A DNA stretch of 64,000 bases, from NCBI GenBank assembly GCA_039000515.1, contig JBCFYV010011135.1:4490771-4554770 (forward strand), given 5' to 3'. The stretch comes from Timema cristinae. Taxonomy: Eukaryota; Arthropoda; Insecta; Phasmatodea; Timematidae. Of this stretch, positions 22,830 through 36,150 are shown piece by piece. The notes beneath the pieces were generated by a model. That model worked only from the letters and a program-made list of their open reading frames with translations, did no database searches and was not told the origin of the DNA. The first letter of the stretch is position 1; each line of letters begins with the position of its first letter. Both the position numbers and the translations under genes were made by a program.

Positions 22830-24870
22830 TGTAAAGTGATTTTTCAGTAGGAAGTAAATATTACATTCAATGTGAGTTTGTATATACTACAAGTTACTGA
22901 AATGTAAAACTATTATACAGGATTAAGTCAAGTAGCTTGGTATTTGGGCTCCTAATTAATTATTGAGGAAAACATTTCATTATAATCATAACTCTAATAA
23001 AACGTGTACGTAAAATAAAGAATGAAGATTAAATGTTTTCCAAAGTTTTAAGCGTATGAAATGTTACCACATTACCTATGAAGATCCAAGGTGTTGTATC
23101 GGTCAACGTGATCGTGTTTGAGTGTACACCCCAAGCCCAAGATTTTACTTCTCTTGGGTTTTTACCTCTGAGATTATTAAAAGACTTTGCAGTGAAAATC
23201 CCGAAAACAATTCAACTCGAGATAAGTATTTAAACCTTGAATAGATATCTGGAAGTTTGTTAATACCAGGGTAGGTATGTACCTTAAGAAACGGGAAGAT
23301 ATAGAGATTTTTTAGTGTCTGAAAAAAATGGTTGGTAAAGAGGAGAAATGGAGAATTTCATAAAAAAAACTAATTTAAAAATACTTGTATATTTGTGAGT
23401 TTGATAAAATGCAAGTTTAAAAAGTATACCTTTAAAGATGATAAAACTATTTAGAAATGTATGTTTAACTAAAATATGAAACAGGAAAATTTGTTTTCTA
23501 AAAAGCTGCCAATATAGTCTAGAACAAAATAATAGAGTGGCTGTTTAAAAGCGTCAGTGGAAGAGGTTAAGTGTTTATCATAAGATAAACAAGAGACTCC
23601 AAATGGCCAATTACTCATTTTATTTTCCTTCTTTCTATTTGTACATTGGTATCTAAGAGTATTAGTGCTTAATAGTGCTTGATTGCTTCAAGTAAACAGC
23701 TGCTTTATTAGCAAATTAATTTTGAAAAAATCAAATTGATAATTTTGATAAAATACATACCTTGATTTTATTTTAACTTAGAGAATAAAATTTATTTTTA
23801 CAGTTTTAAGTCAAATGTTTGTTATTTTTGAGAAATATATATAGATTTCAGAAATCTGATGAACTTAATTAAATATTCCCTAATTCTCTTGAAAAAGCTA
23901 AAACACTGATATTGTTTGGATTTCAATTTTGACGGATTAAATATTAATTCTAGTATGTTAAAAATTAACTATAATGTAGTTTAATATTTTCATTAAAAAA
24001 TGTTCAATATCTTAGTGGTTTTTTGTGAACGATTTATTAAATAAAATATAAGTTTGTCAGTACAATAAATATTTCCAGTAAAATAATTAAATAAACGTTG
24101 TGTTTAAATATATTCAAAAGTATTCCAGCTATTAATCAATTATTATTTAATTACTTGTCGAAATTAAAGGGCTATTTTTATGGAGATAATTTAATATTAA
24201 TAATTTAATGTATAGAGAGTAAATAACTTAATTTGTTCTTTGATTGGAAGAAAGCCATCCCACGGAGATTTTATTTCCACGTCTGAGGTTTTGAAAAATG
24301 TTTGTATCATAATTTATGGTATCTTTAAAAATCTCCCACCAAATTGGAATCCTTATAGAATTAAAAAAGAACATAAAATTATTATTATTATTATGATTAT
24401 TATCACAGATTAAACATGTCAGTAATCCAAAGGATATAACCAATACACAAATATGGTACAAGCTGCAATTATAGTTAACATGTTCTACAAACACGAAAAA
24501 TGTTTCATAAATCAAGACCAAATGCTCAATTTATGTAAGAGTCCAATTAATATTTAAAATAAAATATCAAGTGATTTCTTGGGAAGCTGTTATTAAGACA
24601 CAGTTTTTATAACTGATATTTGTGACCTAGCTTTATTTCATAAAGTGACAAATATGTACTTTCTATTTACAAATCTACATTTGTGGTCATAGAAATAGCA
24701 ATCTACAGACAGAAGTTGAAAGTTAAATCTTTATAAATTACAAACACTTTTAAAATAGATAGCATTTTATATTTTTAATGAGTGAATTTAATAACCATCA
24801 ACAATATCTCTTAAAAGTGACAAAGTCAGATAACATGAATTAACTTTTGAGTATGTGAAAGCAGATCTAG
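22830..24870. other. Intron 1 of the C2CH-repeat gene, no gene seen
   Basis: AT-rich, with short stop-rich frames. A 97-codon minus-strand frame at 24228-24521 is frameshifted in copy 2 and has no recognisable content. Confidence 0.4.
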
Positions 24871-24877
24871 TAACATT

Positions 24878-25014
24878 ATTATTATTAGCACCGCGTCTTA
24901 CTACCCGTTCGGGTTATACGCACTTACGCTAATGTGTAATGTAAGGGTGATGTGAGATGAAATGAAGACCTACAGTTTAACGTGGGATCCGAACCACGGT
25001 GGAGGCCTGGCATA
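24878..25014 (-). mobile_element. 5'-truncated SINE (minus), copy 1
   Basis: Only the 3' part of the main SINE family is present: (ATT)n, then agcaccgcgtcttactaccc, and the stretch ending accacggtggaggcctggca. The tRNA head is missing. Repeated at 57,345-57,482. Confidence 0.7.
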
Positions 25015-28000
25015 TCTAATAACCTTTGTAGCTGTCATATAAGTTTATGCTTATTAAAATATTACTTCAGCTTAATATTTCCTTCACAAAGCTATTGGCT
25101 ATTTAAAAAGATGAGCCATGAAAATGCAACAATCAGCAGAACATCAAACCGTCTACAGATGTCAACAAGAAACCCCGGCTCTATGAGAAACCTGTAGTCA
25201 ATGTAACTGAAAACTCAACTAACAGGATAGCTTGGTCAAACTTTTCACTCCACACCACAGAACATATGTTTCTGCATATGTCACATAAATATGTATTTAA
25301 ATATTTTATGAATATTATTATATTTCAAGTTTTTTATTTTAATTAAATAACTAATAACATACATCTTATATTCACAGTTTTTATTTTTTCCCTTTTTTTC
25401 ATACTTTAGAATCGATTTTTCACATCTCTTTCATTGATGTAAAAATTAAAACACTTGAAACACGGGAAGAATAATCTATCATTTGTGGGTAAATACTAGA
25501 CTGAAATTAAATGAATTACGATAGAAAATATGCAATTCACTAATCATTACTGTGAAGTAAAAAGGAGTCTAATCGTAAAGAATGTTGCTACTGAAGAAGT
25601 AAAATATGGCACCAGAAAAGCTATTTGTTTTACATTGTTTATGAAAATATTATAAAATACTATTATTATTTAATGCATACGTAAAAATGTTGTTTGGATG
25701 TAAAATGGTTTGTGACAAACACTGGTCATTAAATTTGCATAGACATCCAAATTTTTCTACTCTTGATTGTAAAGCTCTTTCTTTTACATGCAAATTTCAA
25801 TAGATTTACGTATTATTTCGGACCACACCAAGAAAGTGTGTATTTAAAAACAAATAATTATTGGCAATAATACCTGCGTGATCGAATTTCATATATATTT
25901 GCATATCTCAAATATTACATAGGTCTATACTAGGACTTTAATTTGCATGTAAATTCTGTATTGACTGATCAGGCTCAGTTGTTATTAAAAACGCTTAGCA
26001 TTATAAAGATTTTGCCGCCGACAAACTGACACCATTTTCTCATTTCATTCAATGCAAAGAAATTTGAAGAAAATATGTTTAGCTAAATAAAATGTTACGA
26101 GAAATAATAATTTATTAAAAGAAATAATATGTACTTACGAAATGTGTGTCCTTTTTGCTGGTTTATTTGTGTCATAGAGTTAAAATCTTCAAGTAGAAAA
26201 GTACAGTGTAATACACTATGAAAGACCATGTTATACTGAAAGTAGAAATATTCTACCTACGAACAGTAACAGCAAATGCCCCTTCCAAAAATAATCCCCA
26301 TAGGCACAATAGAAGCTGTAAAATGGAAGGTGAAAGATTAATAACTGTAAAAAAAAAGGTGTTGAAGTCATTGTTTTTGCTACAAAAATCTTCTCTATTG
26401 TGAAGCAAGTTCTTGGAAAACCCAGTGTAAATACAACATACAATTTACTATACAGAAGAGTAGTAGCGTCTAAGTCCGTTCAAAAACCCAATACAGTACA
26501 TAGTAGGATATGGTTCGTTCAGACTAGAATGTAAAGCCTTTTGGAAAAAGATAAGAAGAACGAAGAAGTAGCGTTTTAAGTGTGCTATTTAATAAAGATA
26601 AAGTTAAGTTAAATAACCCTCCATAATTTATATTTATCAATAAAATACTTAGGCCCCTACCAAACTTAATATAACTTTTCATAAATTGATCGATTAAAAT
26701 TTTAATATTTTTTATCATATAACAATTAAATGTTTATAAGAACAAATATAATGAACACTAAATATCATGCTTCAATTCACAAGTTGTTTCCATATTTACT
26801 TTTATATGTTTCCTTTTTTTTTTCTTTTTATAAGTTAATCAAAATTATAAAAATTACTAATATTGGTAGTGTTCAATTTTTGGACTTATTAAGTATGTAA
26901 TAAGTAGTAAAAATAATAACAAACATAGATATATTGCAATGAAACAAAGCAAATATTTTATACATTCTATTTATAATGCGTTGTTCCCACGGTTTGATCA
27001 TTAAAAAAAAGGGGGGAAAGGTGCGTAAATATTTTATCATGTAATATACTATATTTAACTAAATATTTCAAATAATAAGAACTTTAAAATTAACATTATA
27101 CCCACAACAAAGTGGCAAATTTAAAGGTACATTACAGCTATTATAGTCATTTGAAATTATTCTATCAGAACTTTTAGAAAACTCAATAAAATCTAAGACC
27201 CACGTAAACATTCTAACAACACAATGTTGTTCCATGATCCCGTTAGATATGACTTTATCTTATATTATGTAAGATAAATGTTTTATTGCTGAATATTAAT
27301 TGAGATACTAATTTATTAGGAAATAGGACATTAGCAAGGTTAGTTGAAGATAGAGTTAAGATAGGCTGGAAAGTAGCCTTAATAATATATTAAACATTAT
27401 TTAGCGTTAAAATAAATATTGTTTTATATTAATATTAGACTTTAAGTTGATCGAGTTCCGGGTGTATATCTGTTCTCGTTCTAATTTCTACTATGTTTTA
27501 ATTCAAGTCTAATGCATCCTTTAATGAATTTGTTGGTGCAGAGTCGTTTGTAAATCTGCAATGTGTTTTAAGGTCGGATCAGAAAAGATAAATCATATTA
27601 AATATGTCTTCTGTTGCGAAAATGGGATTGTGCTCAATGCAGAATATTATCGCACAATAATACAATATTCAAGTAACGCTTCGGTACTGATATATGACAG
27701 AGTTTTCAATAATATTAATTGTCCTTCGTCATTTGGGTAAGTTTGATTTTTAATTATTCACTTAATCAAAGTTTCATAATAGTCTTGAATTTGGATCACT
27801 GGATTTCCTGAAATTTTTCTTAGTCTATTGATAGTCTTTTTTTAAAAAAAAATTATAGTGGGTAATAAAACACGTAAAAGATACGATCCTTAGGTTGTGT
27901 CCTACAAATATTCTAATCTTTTTTTTTTATTATTTAAATTTTTTTGCTTATAACAAATATTCAAGAACAGTATATATGTTTTGTGTATTAAACTAAACTA

Positions 28001-28190
28001 TAAACAAATATACTTAAACACTATTTTATATATTTTAGCCTAAAATGATTGGATATATTTTGTGTATTAAACTAAACTATAAACAAGTCTACTGAAACAC
28101 TATTTTATATATTTTAGCCTAAAATATTTTTTTATACCAACCCTAGCTCTCATTTACTTCCACTCCTCCATAGGCTTAAGATTTGATTCT
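25015..28190. other. Intron 1 of the C2CH-repeat gene, continued
   Basis: No gene supported. A plus-strand frame at about 27,563-27,739 (KINHIKYVFCCENG) ends at a donor-like GGGTAAGT but has no recognised family or partner exon. A 79-bp unit occurs twice in tandem at 27,979-28,125. Confidence 0.35.
27979..28125. repeat. Two-unit tandem repeat, 79-bp period (copy 1)
   Basis: ttttgtgtattaaactaaac begins at 27,979 and again at 28,058; both units end in tattttagcctaaaat. The same pair is at 60,442-60,590. Confidence 0.8.
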
Positions 28191-28193
28191 TAC

Positions 28194-28307
28194 CTCAGTT
28201 TTTATTCCTGATTGTCCAAACATATCAAACTCATCTTCATTATGAGGCTCTGTCTTGATAAGTTCAACAATTTCCTTCTTCACGAGAGAAATATAACAAG
28301 TCTCCAT
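28194..28307 (-). CDS. Exon 1 of the C2CH-repeat gene (copy 1)
   Basis: ATG at 28307-28305, 38 codons, METCYISLVKKEIVELIKTE then PHNEDEFDMF..., ending GAG at a GTAAGA donor in phase 0. The short Lys/Glu-rich N-terminus with an IKTEP motif is like the first exons of many arthropod zinc-finger gene families. The same exon with the same splice site is at 60772-60659. The start is chosen as the first ATG in a frame that joins exons 2 and 3. Introns of 5.5 kb and 1.7 kb separate the exons. Confidence 0.6.
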
Positions 28308-28489
28308 TTGAACACAGATCACAGATAGCACATATGAATATTAAACGGGAACATTAATTCAGTCAAAGTTAAAATGTTGACAAAGCATTTTCCTCTCAGT
28401 GCTGCTAAATACAATATTTCAGAGAGTATCCTAACTACGGTTTACAATAATGGCTGGTCGATTCTTAAAAAATTTGCCAATTCATCATC

Positions 28490-29250
28490 GTTTTATCGAT
28501 TACATTTTTATCAAACCTAGATAATATTTACTGTGGATATTTCCAATTATAATAAAATCCACGTGAAATAATGATACACACATAGTAGACTTATTTTATT
28601 TTAACCAATAATGATGTATGAAAAGTATAATAAATGCATTATCTATGGCTCAAAGTAACTATTATTATAATTACTACTACTCTTTATATTATTGCATTAT
28701 TAAAATTATTTTGGCTACGATTAAAAGGTGGAAAAGAAACAATGATCCTGGACTATGTCTAGCAATATCAAAATTAGTAAACATAAATAAAGTTGTTTAA
28801 TAAATAAATAAGAAAAGATAACAACAATTTCTGAGATTTGAACCAAATAAAAAATTGTCAAATATATGGACCAAAACTGCTTTGTTTAAAAAAAACTATA
28901 TTCATGGTGGAACCGACTTAGGGGAGCACTACTATAGTGCATAAAGTTCATGACAATACAACTCGAACCAAACCACAACCAACCTCTTCAATTGACGCAA
29001 CATCACAATTTTTACTACCCAACATGTGAATAACTAGAGAAAAATAACAATTTTTTTTAGCACCATGGCTACTACCGTTTGGGTTTACATGTTTATGTAC
29101 AAACTAAACGCTTATGGTTTTTTTGTGATCGGGTTGGGAGGGGCGAAAGCTATATTGAATATGAAATGTAAACATGGGAGAGTGGGGGGGGGGGGGTTTT
29201 GGGGGAGGTGTGGGGGTGAACGGTAGCAGTGAGAGAGAGTGGGAAAACCG
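28490..29250. repeat. Dispersed repeat related to the Tigger-like element, copy 1 of copy B
   Basis: Matches 60,940-61,650 closely and 11,330-12,060 more distantly. It contains a degenerate SINE tail (tagcaccatggctactacc, 29,058-29,110) and a G-rich insertion at 29,184-29,217 not found in copy 2. Confidence 0.5.
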
Positions 29251-30299
29251 TAGCCCACGAGTACATCCACCAGCGTACCGGTTTTGCATCACTTTGCCCT
29301 GACATAGGTGGACATGTGACCAACAGCGACCTCAACGACGTCCAAACATCCCAACTATCGTGCTTAGTGCGACACTCATACACTTCTCAATACTGTTAGC
29401 TATTTACATGCGGACCCCAACTGAAACCAGCTCCTCTCCCTGACAGCAAATTCCCGCTGTAGATAGCCATTCTCTCCCGAGAGAACACACAGCAACAAGA
29501 CGTGGACCATACCCCACAAAATACGATAGTGTCGGACAACCACGATATCCCTACCCCAGTACCTGAAACACCCCGCCCGCCATAATTAAGGTCGTGTGGG
29601 CGTGGAGTTGCCGGTGGGTTTACCGAATATCCTCTAACCATCACACTAACCCACACATGCCCATCCCAACCATCACCACGGCAATGTCGACATAGCGAAG
29701 CCTAGATCTTGGAAAATGGGTTTTTTGGTGTGAGTTCAATACCAACATAAGACGACGTTTCATTCAAACAAAAGGCCGCCTATGACTGTGTATCAAACTT
29801 GACTGAATGAACCGATGATCCTTTACGATCTACCCCGTCTTCGATCTTCCGACCTCCCATATTGCTCCCTGAGCCTAATCCGCCCTGGCACCACTCAACT
29901 AATCTCTTTGTCAATACTATTCCCTTCGGCCTTCCCCTCCTCACAAATTGTGAGTTGACTCATAATCCCACTAATATATTCCTCTAACCCTTTTTTATGT
30001 GACTCCGGTGATACCCAACAACAATGCCTATCGAACTAAATTCTCTCACCACCCCTTCTCCTCCAAACCTCTATACGTTTAAAATAACGTATATTCCCTC
30101 AATATCACTTATTTCGTAGCCAAACTCGGCTAAGTACTCAACTGTCCCTCTAATCCTTCCTTGCCCCCCTCAAAACTCCCCCACACACCCAAAAGATGCG
30201 ATTTACACCACATCAACCTCAGCCAACAAAATCTCGCTAAATACAACTAATGGCTCAACCCATACAGCCACACCCCCACCTAATACAAACTAAATCACA
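29250..30299. other. C-rich block without counterpart in copy 2
   Basis: Between matching flanks (gagagagagtgggaaaacc on the left and ctaatacaaact on the right), copy 1 has about 1.05 kb of C-rich DNA. Copy 2 has about 0.8 kb there, encoding the Tigger-like C-terminus. No coherent protein or repeat was recognised. Poor consensus sequence is a strong possibility. Confidence 0.5.
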
Positions 30300-31880
30300 C
30301 TGATTTTTATAAGCATAATTTTTTTTTAAATAAAAATAGTGCCACAAGAACTACACATTACGTTTTCATTTTGATGTACCGTAATTATAAACATTTCCAC
30401 CCCTTTAATTATACATATACATTTTCTACCTCACATGATAGGTGAACCCTCAAAAAGTATAAGACCCATAAGTCATGATAACCAGTTAGTTGGGAAACTG
30501 GATAAAAGATAAACCTCTATAAGTGTAAAAAAAATGTTAGGTCCCATATAAACCCAATTAAACCAGGTTCACTCTATCAGTAATAGTATACAGACATCCA
30601 GATCGGTAAAAAGTCAAAGACAAAAAATCCGAAACACTGAAAGGTATAATAAACGATCATAACCCCGGAAACAAAACACAGGATCCGACTATCGATATAA
30701 ATGCCTTGACCCTGTGACTTAATTACATAGAAAAAAGAAGAACGAAATTACAATATTATATATTTTTTATTTTATTATTTAAAGTTTTAGAATCATCAAA
30801 AAGGAATTTAGAAAAATAATTTAGATAAAAAAAAAAAGTTTTAAGAACGAAAAAGAATTTTGATCTTACATATTATAAATATACTCGAAGCCGGAGCTTC
30901 ATCTCCCTTTCTCCAAATACGATTAAGTCCAAGAGTAAGCCTCTGATTTGGCTCAGCACCAATAAATATACCACACAACCCAAAAAAGGAGTGACAGGCA
31001 AAAACGGGGTGGGTCACAAACAGGAACAATCGGGAAAACAAAACGATGCGCATGACCAACATAAATAGCTTCTACAAGATCTTTAATTTTCGCGATCATC
31101 CTAGAAAAGGGGCGAGTAGGTTATCTTCACAGCACAAGTTCTTTGCTAACTCAAGTCTTTGCACAACTACATCACAAAATCCGGTAGAAAGTATATTTTA
31201 GTCGCGGTCCCGAAAGGTGAGATCGATTTTCACTTGCGTTCGTGACCCGTGTGGTTCCGGCCATCATACAGGAAATGTGGTCAGTTTAGGACGTAGTTTT
31301 TTGTGTAACATATTCATCCAACGCTACAAATGTTTGAGATACTATTTCTAAACTATGAGGTACCATATTAAATATTATCCATGGAAGCATCTCTTGACCT
31401 TCTTGTCCAACAGTAGTTGAAGAGTCTTAGACCCTGAATCAACCCTGCATTTCTCAAAATACGCCACTATTTTTACAAGAGTCATTAAATATTATTTGGA
31501 TTTAAAGTAAAAGCTGGCTTTACATTTTTTTTATCTCATGGTTTATTGTATATTTTCTTTCATTTTTAATTTATTTTATTTTAGAGTGTTGGCACTAATA
31601 GGTTTATTCTAAATTAAATTCCGTCTTGTTTTCCATAACTTGTATATAATAACACAATTTGTTCGTATTTCTCCTCCGAGAACTCTTGAACAAATGAAGA
31701 ACACAGTTCAATTCCAATTTTCAACCGAATTTTAGTTTGCAGAAATACTTGAGCTCCAAATTGATTATTGCCAACAAAATTTTTTCAAATTTTAGTCATT
31801 TACTATCAAACAAACATCGCCATAAAAATATCTAAAAAACATGCTTCGTTCATTTTGAAAAACTAAACACTGTTTCATGA
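30300..31880. other. Right arm of the duplicated block (copy 1), with Tigger-like 3' terminus
   Basis: Matches 62,449-64,000 at reduced identity. The pogo/Tigger-like terminus (aaaccaggttcactctatc, near 30,560-30,578) is visible. No further gene was seen. Confidence 0.5.
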
Positions 31881-31924
31881 AAATCTATAAAAAACACATA
31901 CGCCATGTACCCTACTCACTCACT

Positions 31925-32110
31925 ATATACTGTGGTAGGCTAGCGGTTAATAGAACAGAAATGCAAGCTGTGGGAGGAGAATGACTCAGGCTCGAATAGG
32001 AGATGGGATTGAAGTGGAGTGCGAGTATAGTCGTTACAACACCCCATGATATTCCAGACTAAGCTGAATCTGTCGGGGGAATATAATTAACGTGGCCGGG
32101 TATAAATCGA
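31925..32110 (+). mobile_element. Possible tRNA-headed SINE
   Basis: tggtaggctagcggttaata (A-box-like) is followed about 50 bp later by caggctcgaatagg (weak B box). The body does not match the main family and no common tail was found. Confidence 0.25.
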
Positions 32111-32214
32111 AAACACCTCCTGTCTTACCGATGCTTGTAAAATTAATTTTCCTCTCCAAGCTACGTTAATCATTAAATTAAGGAGACCCGTTTTTTTTGG
32201 CCTCTTCTTTCATC

Positions 32215-32430
32215 AACAGACTGGACTGGCCGATGCGATGAAATCGTGGTTTCGATTCTCCCGGTCAGGTGTACTGTGTAGTGAGGTTTTTCCTAAATTG
32301 TTTTAACACATCTCTCACTCCGCAAATACGGTAAACCCCTATAAATTCAACCTTCATACATCCCTAATCCACTAGCCGTAATTAGTGCATCGTGTATAGT
32401 CCGAAATGGGTAGTAGGATTCGTAGCAGAG
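32215..32430 (+). mobile_element. SINE-like repeat (plus)
   Basis: The head has GTGGTTTCGATTCTC (B-box-like). The tail (agtgcatcgtgtatagtccg and atgggtagtaggattcg) is a worn version of the common SINE tail. Confidence 0.45.
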
Positions 32431-32449
32431 AACAATAAATATTGAAGGA

Positions 32450-33450
32450 GTCGGCAATCCCCTTAAATTGTTATGTTTCTTTCAACCAATCAGTGATGAA
32501 CACATTCATTCAAGTAGAGATAAATCAAAACGCTCTACGTTTAAAGCTTGGCAGGGGCGTAACATATTAAGCTTCTCCCCCCCACCCCCTTTCCACCAAA
32601 TATATGTTTGTGCCCCTTTTCCATGTCCATCTAACACCTTAATAAATCTTATGAAAATAATTAAATACTCCTAAATAATTACTAATGTATTAATCAAACC
32701 ATAAAAGACTCATTTAACCCCGGTGTTGTGTCGGTCACTTGTACTGTATGAAGAAAAAAAAAAACTGCACTACTAAATACGAAAAGAACTTATTAAAATC
32801 AATGCCCTGTAGCTTAGTATACTTACAAAACCCTGATGATAAACAAATTCAACTATTCAATTGTCAATAATCAAGGCATAAGTTACTTTTTAATTATAGT
32901 TATTTCCACCAAATTAATAGTAATTTAAAGTCCCTTTCACAATTGCCCTTATACAATATTGACCCCTCAACACCCATCTCCCTGCATTGCAAGCCCTGCG
33001 TATCATGGAGTTAAGTCACTGGAGCTATGGTCAACATAAAGTATACAAGGTTTCTTAAGTCAGTACTCAAGCCATTGAACCCAAAAAGCGCGAGAATTCA
33101 GCAAATAGAGCACCGCTGCAATTCTAATATAGTAGAGACTTTTGAAAAACAAAGATTACATTTTATTGTATTTTACTAAATATTATGTTTATTATTTTAT
33201 TGATATATTGACAAAGTAATATAATTTTTGGAAAAGTTTGAAAATACCTTTCCATTCACCGTGTGACGAATCAAGACAACAACATTTGGAAGAACAATTA
33301 AAATATTTATGTGACGCAAAGATGTGTTCAAAACGAGTCACACCATCAGTTTGACAAGATAAACCATTTATCAAGAATTAAGAAATTAAACCATGACCCA
33401 CAATCGCACGCACGTGGACAATATATCTCGTTTATATAGTTAAATATAAT
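32450..33450. other. Non-coding stretch
   Basis: Short, stop-rich frames only; no recognised feature. Confidence 0.4.
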
Positions 33451-33451
33451 C

Positions 33452-33672
33452 GCTCGTTACTACCCGTTCGGGTTATACGCTTAAGTACCATCACGCTAAT
33501 GGGTTAGAAATAGGAAGGTAAATGTTGTAGGAAGTGAACCCACATTGCGTGGAGGGAGATGGAGAACATTAGGGAAAAACACCTCCCGTTTCACCGCCCA
33601 ACCGAGATTCGAATCTCGATCGTACCCATCTCGGCAGTCAAGCTCAACATGAAACAGCCGTTTGTTAACTAC
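33452..33672 (-). mobile_element. SINE (minus)
   Basis: The common tail (ttactacccgttcgggttat, 33,458-33,477) is followed by a head with GAGATTCGAATCTCG (33,603-33,617), a good B box on either strand. The body includes gaaccc and a GA-rich segment as in the copy at 11,950-12,204. Confidence 0.65.
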
Positions 33673-33899
33673 GGTAAAATATCTTGTTCATGTTGTGATT
33701 TATTGAGTCGGACGTCGTTAATCGTCCGTATCCAATAACTACAAGATATACATTTCACCAAATACGAAAGTCATGCAGATTATATTTCAGTATTAACGTT
33801 ATACTAACTCCTTCTAATTGTATGAGAAGTGAGTAAAACCCTGATCACTTCACAATAGGAGACTTTGAAATATTAAACAATGAATGAAATTGCCTAATT

Positions 33900-36150
33900 A
33901 CATAAAAAATTTAAAAGGGGCAATATTAAATTTCATCGCCTTTGTTTATTTCAAGAAAAAATAAATATCATTAATAAAAAAAACTTTTTGAACAAAAAAT
34001 TTATCTTTGATTTAAATTTTGTTGGGGGTTTAGTTTTTTTGGTTTTAACATTTTTTTTTGGGTTGACTTATCCAGGTCGGGAAAGGGGATTTTTTCAAGG
34101 AACCAAATCATTTTTGTAAGGGACTTGAAAATTTGTTAAAAACTAAGTAAAAAATTTTTTAAAAAACAAGGAAAAATTTTATCAAATTTTAAATCCGGGA
34201 CCCTTTCATTTAACACAAAAATTTTTTTTTAAAACACATCTAGCTACAAAATAACCCTAAAGTGGCAAGTTTTTCTAAAAAAATTTTTAATTTTGAAGTC
34301 AATTTTGTTTTCCATCGCGAAACATATATCCTTGTTCATTTTTGATTTTCGGCCTTATTACAGCTAAATAGTTGTTCTGGGTACTTAATACCAATTTTTT
34401 TTTTTTAAAGGGCTCGGGGGTTTTTTGGTTTTTATGGTTTAACTAAAAAATTTAAGGTTAAATCGGAAACGCAAAAAAAACAAGAACCAAAAACCAAAAT
34501 ACATTTCAAAAAAAGGGGGGGAATAATTAACATTGCTTTTTTAATTGTGTACCAAAAGATTTGCCTATGGCATTTTTTTAAACAAATATTAAAAACAACT
34601 TTTTTCCAACAAGTTTTGGGGGAATTAAAAATAAATTTGCTAAACAAAACAAAACCAAAACATTTTTCATTTAATCTATATGAATTTTAATATCTTTATA
34701 AATAATTCCTCAAAATTTTAGGGGAAAACAAAGTAAATTCTCTATTGCTGAAACAGAAAAATGTTTGACAGTGTTAAACACTTTTAAAGGATTTCACTTT
34801 TAATAATCATTATTAAACAAAAAAACAAACGTAAGTCCCCTTTTGCTAAACCGTTCTAGCCTTACACGGGCGCATTTAATTTTATTTCCATGAAACAACC
34901 CCAGTTTCACATAAATTTAATAAATTTATTAAAATTTTATTATATTAATAATCATTCCCTTAATTGTCAATGATTTGGGAAAAAAAACTTACTTGTTACT
35001 GATTCCTTTAAGGAAATTAACCTCGTAATATTGCGCAAAAACATTTAAGAAATTTACGAACTTTTTAGAAAACTAACAATAAAATAAAAGAATAACTCAG
35101 AAGTTTTTGGGCCCCCAACTTTTGGAACGCAAAGTAAGGGGTTTTCCGGGGCCCCTTGCCAGGGGTCCTACCACTTGTCATTAAATAATAGGGAAAATTT
35201 TAAAAGGAAGATCAAACAAAAAAAAACTCAATAAAACAAAAAAAACATTTTTGCGATATTTCCCCTAGATTTTTATTTTCCCCATGTTTTCTCTAATTCA
35301 ATGAACTATCTCTTTTTTTTTTTAAAAAGTCAAAAAATAAAATCAAAGATGTATACCCCCCCCCCCACCAAGGCCCCCCAGATAGTACCCGTTTACCCCC
35401 TGCATACCAAATAAACATCAAACCCCGTTTTATAGCCCCAACCCAAATATATAAAAGGAGAAAAAACAAAATTTCGAAAACCACACACAAATTCACCGCT
35501 ACTACCTTTTGGGCAAACTCTCGCTGTTTGTTTTGAAACCTTTGGGGTATCAAAGGAAACGTTTTAAACCTGATGCAGGCGCTTTTACAACAAAACAAAA
35601 AGAAACAAATGGTTTGGGAAAGAAAACTTGCATCCCCTCAAACCAACGCCATCGTTCTGTAAGTACCCATTTAAACGAATTTGGGGTCGGGCATTACCAA
35701 AAGGGTGTCAGCTTATTTTTTTAACTAATACAAGTTTAGGATTTCCATAGAGACGTTCTTGAATAAACAATAAACAAACATTCAAACATTCCAAACAATA
35801 AAAAAACAGGAATTGCGCTTTTACATAAAAGGATTTAACCTAAGTATTCCACTACATTCACTGATAACCATGATTTCATTTGAAATAATCTCGGGCACTT
35901 CAGACTATAAGCCACAACCACTTTTTCAGGTATCCAAGGGGCAATTGTCTTTATTTCGGGGAAAAATGGAGTGTAATTTTTGGTGTTTTTGCACCTTATA
36001 TTATTTTATCTACTCCAATATTTTACAATAAAAACGAAATTTTTATTTTTTTCCACAACGATACAACAACAAGAACGCTCTTTTTTTAAATTGGGGGGTT
36101 TCCCCCAAACCCCAATTTGGTTCTCACATTCAATAAACGCGGCCCATAAA
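33900..36150. other. Homopolymer-rich stretch, probably poor-quality sequence
   Basis: It is dense in runs of A, T, G and C (for example near 34,030-34,240, 35,100-35,400 and 36,080-36,120), unlike the rest of the window. No gene or repeat was recognised; open frames here (35293-35598 and others) are low-complexity. Confidence 0.5.

Noticed and set aside
26218..26443. Overlapping 60-70 codon frames on both strands
   Set aside because: Copy 2 changes both frames by indels, and neither shows a domain or splice context.
27563..27739. Plus-strand frame ending at a donor-like GGGTAAGT
   Set aside because: No acceptor or partner exon, frame altered between copies, and no recognised content; kept only as a remark.
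35293..35724. Open frames of about 70-100 codons near 35.5 kb
   Set aside because: They lie in homopolymer-inflated, low-quality sequence and have low-complexity translations.
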